NCBI RefSeq assembly: GCF_902364355.1
Contig: NZ_CABJDK010000002.1
Span: 124,001-188,000, forward strand
Origin: Collinsella aerofaciens
Lineage (GTDB): Bacteria > Actinomycetota > Coriobacteriia > Coriobacteriales > Coriobacteriaceae
Reading direction: 5' to 3'
DNA: 64,000 nucleotides
Part shown: piece after piece, positions 41,827 to 50,444 of the stretch
Layout of the letters: every line of letters begins with the position of its first letter
How positions within the stretch are numbered: position 1 is the first letter of the stretch
Made by a program: the position numbers and the translations under genes
Notes under the pieces: model-generated
Told to the model about the DNA's origin: nothing
Databases searched by the model: none
Seen by the model: only the letters and a program-made list of their open reading frames with translations

Positions 41827-42888
41827 ATGGAGAGGATACTCGGCGTTAATCTCTCTGGCTGGTTTATTCCCGAGCCTTGGGTGACCCCGTCGCTGTACGC
41901 GGCGACCGGTGCATCCAACGCGGCCGAGCTACAGGAGGCCATGGGTACCGCCGCCTATAACGAGCGCATGCGCCGCCATTACGAGACGTTTGTGAGCGAG
42001 GACGATTTTCGTCGCATGGCGCAGATCGGTCTCAATGCCGTGCGTCTGCCGGTGCCCTGGTATGCCTTTGGCTCACAGGAGTCCGATGCCTCCTACATAT
42101 CGGTTGTCGATTACATCGACCGCGCAATTGAGTGGGCTGCCAAGTACGACATCCGCGTGCTGCTCGATCTGGCAACCGTGCCCGGTGGCCAGGGCGATTC
42201 CAACGATTCGCCCACCACGCCGGAGGCTGTTGCCGAGTGGCATTCGTCCACCAACGGCCGTCATGTCGCACTCGACGTGCTCGAGCGCTTGGCCGATCGC
42301 TATGGCGAGGCCGAGAGCCTGCTGGGCATTGAGCTGCTGGACACGCCGCAGATGAGCGTTCGCAAGAGCCTCTTCACCATGACGGATGGCATTCCCGCTC
42401 ACTACCTGCGCAATTTCTATCGCGATGCCTACGAGCTCGTCCGTTCGTATATGCCCGAGGATAAGATCGTCGTCTTCTCGTCGTCGGGGCATCCCAGCGA
42501 GTGGAAGCATTTTATGCGCGGCGCCAAGTACAAGAACGTCTACATGGACCTTCACCTGTACCATTACCGCGACGAGTATGCGCTCGACATCACGAGCCCC
42601 CGCGGGCTGACGACGGCGATTTCGCGTAACAAGCGCGAGCTTAAAGAGGCGATTTCGACTGGGTTCCCCGTGCTGGTGGGCGAATGGTCGGGCGCGGCGA
42701 TCTTTGCTAACTCGTCGGTTACGCCCGAGGGCCGCAATGCCTACGAGCGCGTGTTTATCGCCAACCAGCTGGCTTCGTTTGCGCCGGCTGCCGGTTGGTT
42801 CTTCCAAACGTGGAAGACCGAGAAGCGCATTGCAGCATGGGACGCCCGCGCGGCGCTCGGTACGCTCGAGCGCGGCATGATTGAATAG
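41827..42888 (+). CDS. GH5-like glucosidase homologue lacking the acid/base glutamate
   Basis: A 353-residue TIM-barrel protein resembling GH5 exo-1,3-glucanases: GVNLSGWFIPEPW at the start, NAVRLPVPWYAF, VLLDLATVPGGQ, and the nucleophile region VLVGEWSGA (Glu286). The acid/base site, normally L-N-E-P, reads ELLDTPQ here (Asp172-Thr173). The enzyme may be inactive, use another acid, or have become a binding protein. There is no signal peptide. GAAGGGGGC precedes the ATG. It lies directly before rsmI. Confidence 0.78.
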   Translation: MERILGVNLSGWFIPEPWVTPSLYAATGASNAAELQEAMGTAAYNERMRRHYETFVSEDDFRRMAQIGLNAVRLPVPWYAFGSQESDASYISVVDYIDRAIEWAAKYDIRVLLDLATVPGGQGDSNDSPTTPEAVAEWHSSTNGRHVALDVLERLADRYGEAESLLGIELLDTPQMSVRKSLFTMTDGIPAHYLRNFYRDAYELVRSYMPEDKIVVFSSSGHPSEWKHFMRGAKYKNVYMDLHLYHYRDEYALDITSPRGLTTAISRNKRELKEAISTGFPVLVGEWSGAAIFANSSVTPEGRNAYERVFIANQLASFAPAAGWFFQTWKTEKRIAAWDARAALGTLERGMIE

Positions 42889-42894
42889 GTTGAT

Positions 42895-43773
42895 ATGACG
42901 CAAAACAGCGCCCATACGGGCAAACTCTATGTGGTCGGCACGCCCATCGGCAACCTAGGCGACCTGTCCCCGCGCGTTGGCGAGGCTTTTGCCGCCGCCG
43001 ATGCCATTTGCTGCGAAGACACGCGTGTGACGTCAAAGCTACTGATGCACCTGGGTATTTCCAAGCCGCTTGTCCGTTGCGACGAGAATGTGATCGCTAG
43101 CCGCGCTGCCGGCCTGGTCGACCGTCTGCTGGCGGGGGAGACCCTCGCCTTTGCCTCGGACGCCGGCATGCCGAGCGTGTCCGATCCCGGCCAGGCGCTG
43201 GTCGAGGCGGCGCGTGAGGCCGATGTGCCTGTCGAAGTTATTCCCGGACCCTCTGCTTGCGTCACGGCACTCGTTTCGTCCGGCATTCCCTGCGAGCATT
43301 TTTTCTTCGAGGGCTTTTTGGGCCGAAAGCACGGCGACCGTGTGCGCCGTTTGCAGCGCCTTGCCGTGGTGCCCGGCGCACTCATCTTCTACGAGTCTCC
43401 ACATCGCATCGTGGCGACGCTCGAGGCCGTGGCGGAGGTCTTTCCCCAGCGTGAGCTTGCCGTCTGCCGCGAACTCACCAAGCTGCACGAGGAGGTCTTG
43501 CGCGGGCCCGCTGACCAGCTTGCCGAGGAGCTGCGTGCTCGCGGCGAGGTAAAGGGCGAGATTGCGCTGGTCATCGCGCCGCCGAGCGAGGACGAGGAGG
43601 CCGGCATCGCGCCGGTTGGCGCTGCGGTAGCGGATCCCGACGATGCCCTGCGCGAGGATATCCGCACCGCGCTCGAGGAGGGGGAGCCCGCCTCTGCGGT
43701 GGCCAAGCGCCTGTCTCAGAAGTATTCGCGCCGCAAGCGCGATGTCTATGCCATGGTGCTCGATATGCAATAG
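42895..43773 (+). CDS. rsmI: 16S rRNA (cytidine1402-2'-O)-methyltransferase
   Basis: A 292-residue SAM-dependent tetrapyrrole-methylase-fold enzyme that 2'-O-methylates C1402 in the 30S decoding centre. VVGTPIGNLGDLSPR, CEDTRVTSKLL, ASDAGMPSVSDPG, PGPSACVTAL and FFFEGFLGRK are all diagnostic. The C-terminal helix region is present. It follows the GH5-like gene by 6 bp. Confidence 0.95.
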   Translation: MTQNSAHTGKLYVVGTPIGNLGDLSPRVGEAFAAADAICCEDTRVTSKLLMHLGISKPLVRCDENVIASRAAGLVDRLLAGETLAFASDAGMPSVSDPGQALVEAAREADVPVEVIPGPSACVTALVSSGIPCEHFFFEGFLGRKHGDRVRRLQRLAVVPGALIFYESPHRIVATLEAVAEVFPQRELAVCRELTKLHEEVLRGPADQLAEELRARGEVKGEIALVIAPPSEDEEAGIAPVGAAVADPDDALREDIRTALEEGEPASAVAKRLSQKYSRRKRDVYAMVLDMQ

Positions 43774-43842
43774 ATGGAGGATATCCAGCCCTTGCGCTAG
43801 AATCATCCCCTGTATGCAACGTTTTTCTGGAGGACAAACCCC

Positions 43843-45444
43843 ATGGATCAAAGCAAGCCTTCGTTCTTTATCACGACGCCCATCTACTACGTCAACGCCG
43901 ATCCGCACCTGGGCACGGCTTATTCCACCATCATCGCCGACGTTCAGGCTCGCTATCGCCGCTCCGCCGGCTATAACGTCAAGTTCCTGACCGGCATGGA
44001 CGAGCACGGCGAGAAGGTCGCCGAGGCCGCAGCCAAGCATGGCATGACGCCGCAGGAGTGGACCGACAGCCAGGCTCCGCACTTCAAGGAGCTTTGGAGC
44101 AAGCTCGAGATCTCCAACGACGACTTCATCCGCACCACCGAGCCGCGCCAGCATCATGCCGTGCAGTACCTGTGGGAGCGCATGAAGGAGTCCGGCTATC
44201 TGTATAAGGGCAGCTACGACGGTTGGTATTGCGTGCCTGACGAGACCTACTTCACCGATACGCAGGTCCAGAAGGGCGACGAGGAGTACGGCAGCGTCGG
44301 CCAGCATCTATGCCCCGACTGCCACCGTCCGCTTGAGCGCGTCCAGGAGGAGTCCTACTTCTTTAAGCTTTCCGCCTTCCAGGACAAGCTTCTCAAGCTC
44401 TATGACGAGCACCCCGACTTTGTCGAGCCTGCGTTCCGCATGAACGAGGTTCGCAGCTTTGTCGAGGGCGGCCTCAACGACCTTTCTGTGAGTCGCACGA
44501 GCTTTGACTGGGGCATCCAGGTTCCGTTTGACGAGGGCCATGTGACCTATGTATGGTTTGACGCGCTGCTCAACTATATGACGGCCGTCGGCTACGGTGT
44601 CGACACCGACGAGGCGCGTGCCGAGCTGGCCTATCGCTGGCCCGCGCAGTTCCACATCGTGGGTAAGGACATCATCCGCTTCCACTGCGTCATTTGGCCC
44701 GCCATGCTCATGGCCATCGGCGAGGCCCTGCCCGAGCACGTCTTTGCCCACGGCTTCCTGACCGTGCGCAATGCCGAGACCGGCAAGGCCGAGAAGATGT
44801 CCAAGAGCCGCGGTAACGCCATCGCTCCGCAGGACGTTATCGACATGCTGGGCGTCGAGGGCTATCGCTACTACTTTATGACCGATGTCGTTCCCGGTAC
44901 CGACGGCGCCATCAGCTTCGATCGCATGGAGCAGGTCTACAACGCCGACCTGGCCAACAGCTGGGGCAACCTTATCTCGCGTTCGCTCAACATGAGCGGC
45001 AAGTACTTTGACGGTTGCGCGCCCGCCAAGCCCGCATCGTTCGATGCGTTCGACAACCCGCTGGCAAAGATCGCCGATGGCCTGGTCGACCGCTACATGG
45101 CCAAGATGGACGTGCTCGATTACGGCGGAGCCAAGGATGAGGTCATGGAGCTCATCCACGCCGCCAACCACTACATCGAGGACTCCGAGCCCTGGGCACT
45201 TGCCAAGGACGAGGCCAAGGCTGACGAGCTGGCGTTTGTGATCTACAACCTGCTCGAGGCCATCCGCATTGCCGCTCACCTGCTGATGCCGCTCATGCCT
45301 CAGACCTCTGCCGAGGCCCTGCGCCGCCTGTCCTGCGAGAACGAGGCCGCGACCGACGACCTCAAGGGCATTTGCGCTTGGGGCCTGCTTGCTGGTGGTC
45401 AGCCCGTCGAGAAGGGCGATCCGCTGTTCCCGCGTCTGGCGTAG
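43843..45444 (+). CDS. metG: methionyl-tRNA synthetase
   Basis: A 533-residue class I synthetase. HIGH-like motif in ITTPIYYVNADPHLGTAY, one CPDC zinc half-site with GWYCVPDETYF, WFDALLNYMTAVGY, and KMSKSRGN. The C-terminal anticodon-binding helices are present, and the extra dimerisation domain of longer MetRS is absent. CTGGAGGACAAA precedes the ATG. Confidence 0.97.
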   Translation: MDQSKPSFFITTPIYYVNADPHLGTAYSTIIADVQARYRRSAGYNVKFLTGMDEHGEKVAEAAAKHGMTPQEWTDSQAPHFKELWSKLEISNDDFIRTTEPRQHHAVQYLWERMKESGYLYKGSYDGWYCVPDETYFTDTQVQKGDEEYGSVGQHLCPDCHRPLERVQEESYFFKLSAFQDKLLKLYDEHPDFVEPAFRMNEVRSFVEGGLNDLSVSRTSFDWGIQVPFDEGHVTYVWFDALLNYMTAVGYGVDTDEARAELAYRWPAQFHIVGKDIIRFHCVIWPAMLMAIGEALPEHVFAHGFLTVRNAETGKAEKMSKSRGNAIAPQDVIDMLGVEGYRYYFMTDVVPGTDGAISFDRMEQVYNADLANSWGNLISRSLNMSGKYFDGCAPAKPASFDAFDNPLAKIADGLVDRYMAKMDVLDYGGAKDEVMELIHAANHYIEDSEPWALAKDEAKADELAFVIYNLLEAIRIAAHLLMPLMPQTSAEALRRLSCENEAATDDLKGICAWGLLAGGQPVEKGDPLFPRLA

Positions 45445-45486
45445 AGACCGCACGAGCGCCATATCGGCAATTTGCTGTTTAGATGT

Positions 45487-45522
45487 AAGGGCATGGCCGC
45501 AACGGTCCATGCCCTTTCGTTT
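45487..45522 (+). terminator. Rho-independent terminator of metG
   Basis: GGGCATGG and CCATGCCC form the stem, followed by TTTCGTTT. Confidence 0.8.
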
Positions 45523-45554
45523 CAAGACGCCGCCATCATGCTAAGGAGGCAACT

Positions 45555-46415
45555 ATGACAACTTCGCCTTTGGCAAACCCCACGGCAACAAGGGAGCTGC
45601 TGGAGGAGTTTGGCCTTGCGACCAAGCATCGCCTGGGCCAGAACTTTCTAATCGACAATCATGTGATCGAACGTATCTGCGAGCTTGCCGAGCTTGCAGG
45701 TGACGAGCGCGTACTCGAGGTGGGTCCAGGTTGCGGTACGTTGACACTTGCGTTGCTGCAGGAAGCGGCGTGCGTTACGTCCATTGAGGCCGATCCCGAG
45801 CTTGAGCCGGTGCTCGATGCCCACGCCGCCGACTATGCCAACTTCCGCTTTATCATGGGCGACGCGCTTAAGGTGGGCCCGGAGCAGATTGAGCAGGCTG
45901 CGGGCGGTGAGCCGACGGTATTTGTCGCGAACTTGCCCTATAACGTGGCGGCGACGATCATCCTGCAGTTCTTCCAGACGATGCCCGCGCTCAAGCGTGC
46001 TGTGGTCATGGTTCAAAAGGAGGTTGCCGATCGCATTGCCGCGGTGCCGGGTAACAAGACCTATGGCGGCTACACGGCAAAGCTCGGCCTGTATGCGCAG
46101 GTTACGGGTCGCTTTGAGGTGCCGCCACGTTGCTTTATGCCGGCACCGCACGTGGACTCGGCCGTCGTGCGTATCGATCGCGTTGACGGCGTGGTACCCG
46201 AGGGCCTCGACCGCGAGTTTGTGACTCGTGTGATCGACGCCGCGTTTGCTCAGCGTCGCAAGACCATCCGCAATTCCATGAGCGCCAACGGCTTTGCCAA
46301 GGACGTGCTCGATGCCGCCTTTGAGGCTTGCGGTATCGCATCCACCACGCGCGCCGAGACGCTCGGCGTCGCCGACTTTGTGTGCCTGGCTCGGGAGCTT
46401 TCCCATGACGCTTAA
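45555..46415 (+). CDS. rsmA: 16S rRNA dimethyladenosine transferase
   Basis: A 286-residue KsgA-type enzyme that dimethylates A1518 and A1519 of 16S rRNA. HRLGQNFLID, EVGPGCGTLT (SAM loop), FVANLPYNVA (catalytic NLPY) and PPRCFMPAPHVDSAV are present. AAGGAGGCAACT precedes the ATG. The tatD-like gene overlaps its 3' end. Confidence 0.96.
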   Translation: MTTSPLANPTATRELLEEFGLATKHRLGQNFLIDNHVIERICELAELAGDERVLEVGPGCGTLTLALLQEAACVTSIEADPELEPVLDAHAADYANFRFIMGDALKVGPEQIEQAAGGEPTVFVANLPYNVAATIILQFFQTMPALKRAVVMVQKEVADRIAAVPGNKTYGGYTAKLGLYAQVTGRFEVPPRCFMPAPHVDSAVVRIDRVDGVVPEGLDREFVTRVIDAAFAQRRKTIRNSMSANGFAKDVLDAAFEACGIASTTRAETLGVADFVCLARELSHDA

Positions 46416-47322
46416 TGCCGAACGCGTGACGTTTACCAAGAAAAAGAAGACGGTTGCTTGTCCCGTACCCTTGGCACCGCTTGCCGACACGCATGCGCAT
46501 CTGCTTTCGTTCTGGGGCAAGGATGTGCCCGAGACACTCGTGCGTGCCAAGGCGGCAGGCATCGACCTGTTGGTGACGGTCTTCGACCCTATCGCCGACA
46601 AGCGCAGCGTGACGGACTATAGCGACTGGCTCGTGCGCGAAATTCTGCCGATGCAGGATATCCCGCAGATCAAGTATCTTGCCGGCGTGCATCCGTATGG
46701 CGCGCCGGACTATACCGACGACATTCACGCGCAGGTTGTTGCTGCGCTTGATGACCCTTTGTGTGCCGGTATTGGCGAAATCGGTCTGGACTACCACATG
46801 GATTACGACGATGACATCACGCCGGCGCCCCACAGCGTGCAGATTGATTGCATGGCGCGCCAGCTCGAGCTTGCCGTGTGTCGTAACGTGCCGGTGGAGC
46901 TGCATCTGCGTCACGAGGACATGGACCAGGAGCGTACCTCGCACGTGGACGCCTACAACGTGCTTCGTGAGGTGGGCGTGCCCCAGGCCGGTTGTGTGCT
47001 GCACTGTTTTGGCGAGGACCGCGCCACGATGGAGCGCTTTGTGGAGCTGGGCTGCTATATCGCCTATGGTGGTGCGGCCACCTTTAAGCGCAACGAAGAC
47101 GTGCGCGAGGCATTTGCGGCAACCCCACTCGATCGAATTTTGTTCGAGACGGATTGCCCGTATATGGCTCCGGAGCCCATCCGCGGTCTTGAATGCGAGC
47201 CCGCAATGATCTCCATTACGGCAAACGCGCTGGTTAACGACCGTGTCGATCGCACTGGTGAGGACGCCGAAACAATCGCGCATGCCGCTTGGGAAAATGC
47301 CTGCAAACTTTTTCAAAAATAG
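46405..47322 (+). CDS. TatD family metal-dependent hydrolase
   Basis: A 305-residue TIM-barrel hydrolase with metal ligands in LADTHAHL, IGEIGLDYH, HLRHED, LHCFGED and FETDCPYMAPEP. TatD-type proteins have DNase or RNase activity in vitro and may act in DNA quality control or stress. It overlaps rsmA by 11 bp, and CGGGAGC precedes the ATG. TatD next to rsmA is common in Gram-positive bacteria. Confidence 0.9.
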   Translation: MTLNAERVTFTKKKKTVACPVPLAPLADTHAHLLSFWGKDVPETLVRAKAAGIDLLVTVFDPIADKRSVTDYSDWLVREILPMQDIPQIKYLAGVHPYGAPDYTDDIHAQVVAALDDPLCAGIGEIGLDYHMDYDDDITPAPHSVQIDCMARQLELAVCRNVPVELHLRHEDMDQERTSHVDAYNVLREVGVPQAGCVLHCFGEDRATMERFVELGCYIAYGGAATFKRNEDVREAFAATPLDRILFETDCPYMAPEPIRGLECEPAMISITANALVNDRVDRTGEDAETIAHAAWENACKLFQK

Positions 47323-47325
47323 TTC

Positions 47326-47354
47326 TTGCGTTCGCGGTGGCGCTCCGTTATTCT
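47326..47354 (+). promoter_or_regulatory. promoter of tRNA-Leu
   Basis: TTGCGT (47326-47331), 17-bp spacer, TATTCT (47349-47354), 12 bp before the tRNA. Confidence 0.82.
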
Positions 47355-47365
47355 AATTCCTGCAC

Positions 47366-47452
47366 GCGGGCGTGGCGGAATTGGCAGACGCGTACGGTTC
47401 AGGTCCGTATGGGGGCAACCCCATGAAGGTTCAAGTCCTTTCGCCCGCACCA
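47366..47452 (+). tRNA. tRNA-Leu (CAG)
   Basis: An 87-nt class II tRNA with a long variable arm (TGGGGGCAACCCCA), anticodon CAG at 47400-47402 and encoded CCA. The acceptor GCGGGCG pairs with CGCCCGC. From G59 of the T-loop its 3' end is duplicated at 47625. Confidence 0.95.
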
Positions 47453-47495
47453 TTAAATGAAAGAGCTCCCAGCAATGGGGGCTTTTTTTGTTATG
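47435..47495. repeat. 61-bp direct repeat, copy 1: tRNA-Leu T-loop to past the terminator
   Basis: Starts GTCCTTTCGCCC in the T-loop, covers the 3' end and a terminator (AGCTCCC/GGGGGCT, then T7). Copy 2 at 47625-47684 differs by one base and one T; period 190 bp. Confidence 0.95.
47464..47489 (+). terminator. terminator of tRNA-Leu
   Basis: AGCTCCC-AGCAAT-GGGGGCT (one G·T pair) followed by T6-7. Confidence 0.85.
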
Positions 47496-47624
47496 GGCCC
47501 ATCGCGGGGACTTGAACCTGCGAAGGAGCGAGCGTCAAGAAAACGCGGAGCGTTTTTAGCGAGCTGGCGAGGACGCCGGCAGGCGGCCGATGCCGGTGCG
47601 GATCCGCGAAGCGGATACGCGGAC
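47496..47624. mobile_element. core of tRNA-Leu-associated element: antisense T-arm plus mini-hairpins
   Basis: GGACTTGAACCT (47508-47519) is the exact reverse complement of the tRNA-Leu T-arm core. Then AAAACGC-GGA-GCGTTTT inside GCGTC/GACGC, a GCCGGC block, and ATCCGC-GAA-GCGGAT. From AAGAAAACGCGGAGCG onward it closely matches the tRNA-Arg element. No open frame of note. Confidence 0.55.
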
Positions 47625-47684
47625 GTCCTTTCGCCCGCACCATTAAATGAAAGAGCTCCCAGCAATGGGAGCTTTTTTGTTATG
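47625..47684. repeat. direct repeat copy 2 (orphan tRNA-Leu 3' end and terminator)
   Basis: Copy of 47435-47495 with one substitution that restores a better terminator stem, and one T fewer. It ends 57 bp before the SPFH gene. Confidence 0.95.
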
Positions 47685-47741
47685 CACGATCTCCTTGGAC
47701 GGGTATCCTAGTGCCAATGTGTGCCTATCAGAGGAGAGACC

Positions 47742-48680
47742 ATGCTGTTTTCCGGTATCATCGCCGCCCTTACCAGCCTTTTGATTCCCATCATCATCCT
47801 GTTGTTGCTGCTCCCCAACGCCTGCTACGTCGTTGAGCAGCAGCACGCTGTGATCATCGAGCGCTTGGGTAAGTTCAATCGTATCGTCAACGCGGGCTTC
47901 CACGTGAAGGTGCCCGTGATTGACCGCAAGGCCGCCACGGTGAGTCTGCGCACCATGAAAAATGGTTTTGGCATCGACGTTAAGACCCAGGACAACGTGA
48001 CCATTGGCCTTGAGGTCTCCGCTCAGTACCACGTGAGCTATGACATGGGCGCCGGCCCGGCAGATTCGGGCATCTACAAGAGCTACTATATGCTGCAGGA
48101 GCCCGTCGACCAGATGCGCGACTTCATCACCGACGCCCTGCGCTCTTCGATTCCTGTCTACACACTCGATGAGGTCTTTGCCAAGAAGGATGACATCGCC
48201 AAGGATGTCAACGCTACCGTTTCCGAGCAGATGGCCGCCTACGGCTTCACCCTCGTGTCGACGCTCATCACCAAAATCGCACTGCCGACCGAGGTTGAGA
48301 ACTCCATGAACGACATCAACGCCGCCCAGCGCAAGCGCGCTGCGGCACAGGAGCTCGCCGAGGCAGACCGCATCAAGCGCGTCACCGAGGCGACCGCCGA
48401 GGCTGAGGCGATGGAAAAGGCAGGCGAAGGCATCGCCAACCAGCGCAAAGCTATCGCGTTGGGCATCAAGGATTCGCTCGAGATTATCCAGGAGACAGGC
48501 GTTGGCAACGATGAGGCCAACCAGCTGTTCATGTTTACGCAGTGGACCGAGATGATGACGGAGTTCGCACGTACGGGCAAAAACTCGACGGTCGTGTTGC
48601 CGAGCGACTTCTCGCAGTCGGCCTCTATGTTCGAGCAGATGCTGGCTGCCGGCAAAGTTCAAAACGATTCGAAGGAGTAG
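47742..48680 (+). CDS. SPFH/stomatin (band 7) family protein
   Basis: A 312-residue protein. One N-terminal membrane helix (ALTSLLIPIIILLLLLP), the SPFH domain (VVEQQHAVIIERLGKFNRI to about residue 190), then a long alanine/glutamate-rich coiled coil (AAQELAEADRIKRVTEATAE). Such proteins form membrane rings or microdomains and often regulate FtsH-type or NfeD-linked proteases. No NfeD partner is adjacent. AGAGGAGAGACC precedes the ATG. Confidence 0.9.
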   Translation: MLFSGIIAALTSLLIPIIILLLLLPNACYVVEQQHAVIIERLGKFNRIVNAGFHVKVPVIDRKAATVSLRTMKNGFGIDVKTQDNVTIGLEVSAQYHVSYDMGAGPADSGIYKSYYMLQEPVDQMRDFITDALRSSIPVYTLDEVFAKKDDIAKDVNATVSEQMAAYGFTLVSTLITKIALPTEVENSMNDINAAQRKRAAAQELAEADRIKRVTEATAEAEAMEKAGEGIANQRKAIALGIKDSLEIIQETGVGNDEANQLFMFTQWTEMMTEFARTGKNSTVVLPSDFSQSASMFEQMLAAGKVQNDSKE

Positions 48681-48686
48681 GCGCGC

Positions 48687-49157
48687 GTGAAATACACCGT
48701 CGTTTGTGTTGGTAAGCTCAAGGAGCGCTTTTGGAAGGACGCGTGCGCTGAGTACACCAAGCGTCTGGGTGCCTATGCCAAGGTGGATATCCGCGAGGTG
48801 GCCGATATCGACCCGGCTAAGGCGGGCGGTGTGGATGCTGCGCGTGACAAGGAGGGGGCGGCGATTCTTGCTGCCTTGCCGTCTCGAGCGCATGTGATCT
48901 TGCTGGCCATTGAGGGCAAGGAGCGTTCGAGTGAGGAGCTCTCGGCGAGGCTCGACGATCTTATGCTGCGAGGTAGTAGCGACATTGCCTTTGTAATCGG
49001 CGGTTCGGACGGCGTGAGTGATGAGGTGCGCGCCCGCGCCGACGAGATGCTCAGCTTTGGGCGCATTACCTTGCCGCACAACCTGGCGCGCGTGGTGCTG
49101 CTGGAGCAGATCTACCGCGCCTGCAAGATTAGCCGTGGCGAGCCGTATCACAAGTAG
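48687..49157 (+). CDS. rlmH: 23S rRNA (pseudouridine1915-N3)-methyltransferase
   Basis: A 156-residue SPOUT methyltransferase acting on 70S ribosomes. KYTVVCVGKLKERFW at the start, FVIGGSDGVSDEV and the C-terminal LARVVLLEQIYRACKISRGEPYHK are diagnostic. It starts at GTG with AAGGAGTAG in front, 6 bp after the SPFH gene. Confidence 0.96.
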   Translation: MKYTVVCVGKLKERFWKDACAEYTKRLGAYAKVDIREVADIDPAKAGGVDAARDKEGAAILAALPSRAHVILLAIEGKERSSEELSARLDDLMLRGSSDIAFVIGGSDGVSDEVRARADEMLSFGRITLPHNLARVVLLEQIYRACKISRGEPYHK

Positions 49158-49231
49158 GTCGGCAATACGAAACAATAGCGTGGGACAATGACTTTCGTTT
49201 TTGAGGAACGCATCTGAGAGGACTGTGTGAT

Positions 49232-50002
49232 ATGAAGATCGGATTTGTCGGTTTTGGCAATATGGCGAGTGCTATGGCCGATGGCTGGATTGCCGCCGGC
49301 GTGGCCGCGGGCGACATGTGCGCCTGCGCAGGCCGCTACGATGCTTTGGTCGAGCGTTGCGAGGTGCGCGGCATGGTCGCCTGCCACGATGCCGCCGAGG
49401 TTGTCGCCGCATCCGATATCGTGGTCGCTGCGGTCAAACCGTACATGATCGAGAAGGTATTCGCCCCGCTCAAGGATGCTCTTGCCAAAAAGGTCGTTCT
49501 GTCGGTTGCCTGGACCTGGGACAGTGCCAAGTGGGAGCAGGTCCTGCCGGGCGTCGCGCATATCTCGACGGTGCCCAACACGCCGGTTTCGGTGGGCGAG
49601 GGCGTCATCGCCTGCGAGAAGGCTTCGACGCTTAACGACGAGCAGCGTGCTGTGGTGCTCGACCTGCTCGGTAAGCTTGGCGCTGTCGTCGAGCTCGACA
49701 CAAGCCTGCTGTTTGTGGGCGGCACGGTGGGTGGTTGCGCTCCGGCGTTTGTCGCCATGGCAATCGAGGCCCTGGGCGACGCGGCGGTCAAGCACGGTAT
49801 CCCGCGTGCGGATGCTTATCGCATTGTGAGCCAGATGGTGCTGGGTACGGCAAAGCTGCAGCTTGCAACTGGCCAGCATCCTGCGGCGATGAAGGATGCC
49901 GTATGCTCGCCCGGCGGTGCCACCATCAAGGGCGTCGTTGCACTCGAGGACGCCGGCATGCGCAGCGCCCTGGTCAAGGCAATCGACGCAACCCTCCAGT
50001 AA
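49232..50002 (+). CDS. proC: pyrroline-5-carboxylate reductase
   Basis: A 256-residue NAD(P)H-dependent enzyme for the last step of proline synthesis. The Rossmann start MKIGFVGFGNMASAMADG, ISTVPNTPVSVGEG, and the C-terminal signature AVCSPGGATIKGVVALEDAG are present. GAGAGGACTG precedes the ATG. Confidence 0.93.
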   Translation: MKIGFVGFGNMASAMADGWIAAGVAAGDMCACAGRYDALVERCEVRGMVACHDAAEVVAASDIVVAAVKPYMIEKVFAPLKDALAKKVVLSVAWTWDSAKWEQVLPGVAHISTVPNTPVSVGEGVIACEKASTLNDEQRAVVLDLLGKLGAVVELDTSLLFVGGTVGGCAPAFVAMAIEALGDAAVKHGIPRADAYRIVSQMVLGTAKLQLATGQHPAAMKDAVCSPGGATIKGVVALEDAGMRSALVKAIDATLQ

Positions 50003-50161
50003 AACCGACCAAAAAAGGGACAGTTTATTTTGGCAGGTTTTTCCTGCGGTTTTGTCCTTTTAGCGAAAAGTGCCCCGCAACTGGCTCAATTCCAGTTGCG
50101 GGGCACTTGCGTTTGCCCAGATAAAACCGACCAAAATAAACCTGTCCCTTTTTGGCAGGTT
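50003..50161. repeat. composite REP-like block with a 17-bp hairpin
   Basis: Two GGGACAG-type units in opposite orientation (50003-50045 and 50112-50161) flank a perfect hairpin (arms 50068-50084 and 50092-50108, core GTGCCCCGCAACTGG). The right unit is the reverse complement of 191-240 with few differences. The block separates convergent proC and the small membrane protein gene and may terminate both. Confidence 0.8.
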
Positions 50162-50333
50162 AGTCCCAGAAGCTGTCTTCTTCGTCCTCGGACTTGGGGC
50201 CGCGGTCGACATACATCTTATGGGTGCGCTTCTCCATTACAAAGGCAATAATCGCAAACAGCAGGATGCCGCCGGCGAAAAGGATGGCAAAACCGGTGCG
50301 GGTGCCAAACAAAAAGGAAAAAACTGCGTCCAT
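50160..50333 (-). CDS. 57-residue membrane protein
   Basis: A short gene: MDAVFSFLFGTRTG, one membrane helix (FAILFAGGILLFAIIAFVM), then a charged tail with EKRTHKMYVDRGPKSEDEED and a final SFWD. AGAAGGCACCC precedes the ATG. Codon use and the positive-inside pattern look real. Function unknown. Its stop codon touches the REP-like repeat. Confidence 0.75.
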   Translation of the reverse strand: MDAVFSFLFGTRTGFAILFAGGILLFAIIAFVMEKRTHKMYVDRGPKSEDEEDSFWD

Positions 50334-50357
50334 TGGGTGCCTTCTTGCGTAGTTGAG

Positions 50358-50387
50358 TTGGGTCGTAAACGCTCATAAGTATATACT
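50358..50387 (+). promoter_or_regulatory. promoter of serS
   Basis: TTGGGT (50358-50363), 18-bp spacer, TATACT (50382-50387), about 58 bp before the start codon. No T-box is visible in this leader. Confidence 0.6.
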
Positions 50388-50444
50388 TGCCCATACATGT
50401 ACAAGGTTGCAACCTAAATGGAATGTATATCGCCGGAGGATCTA

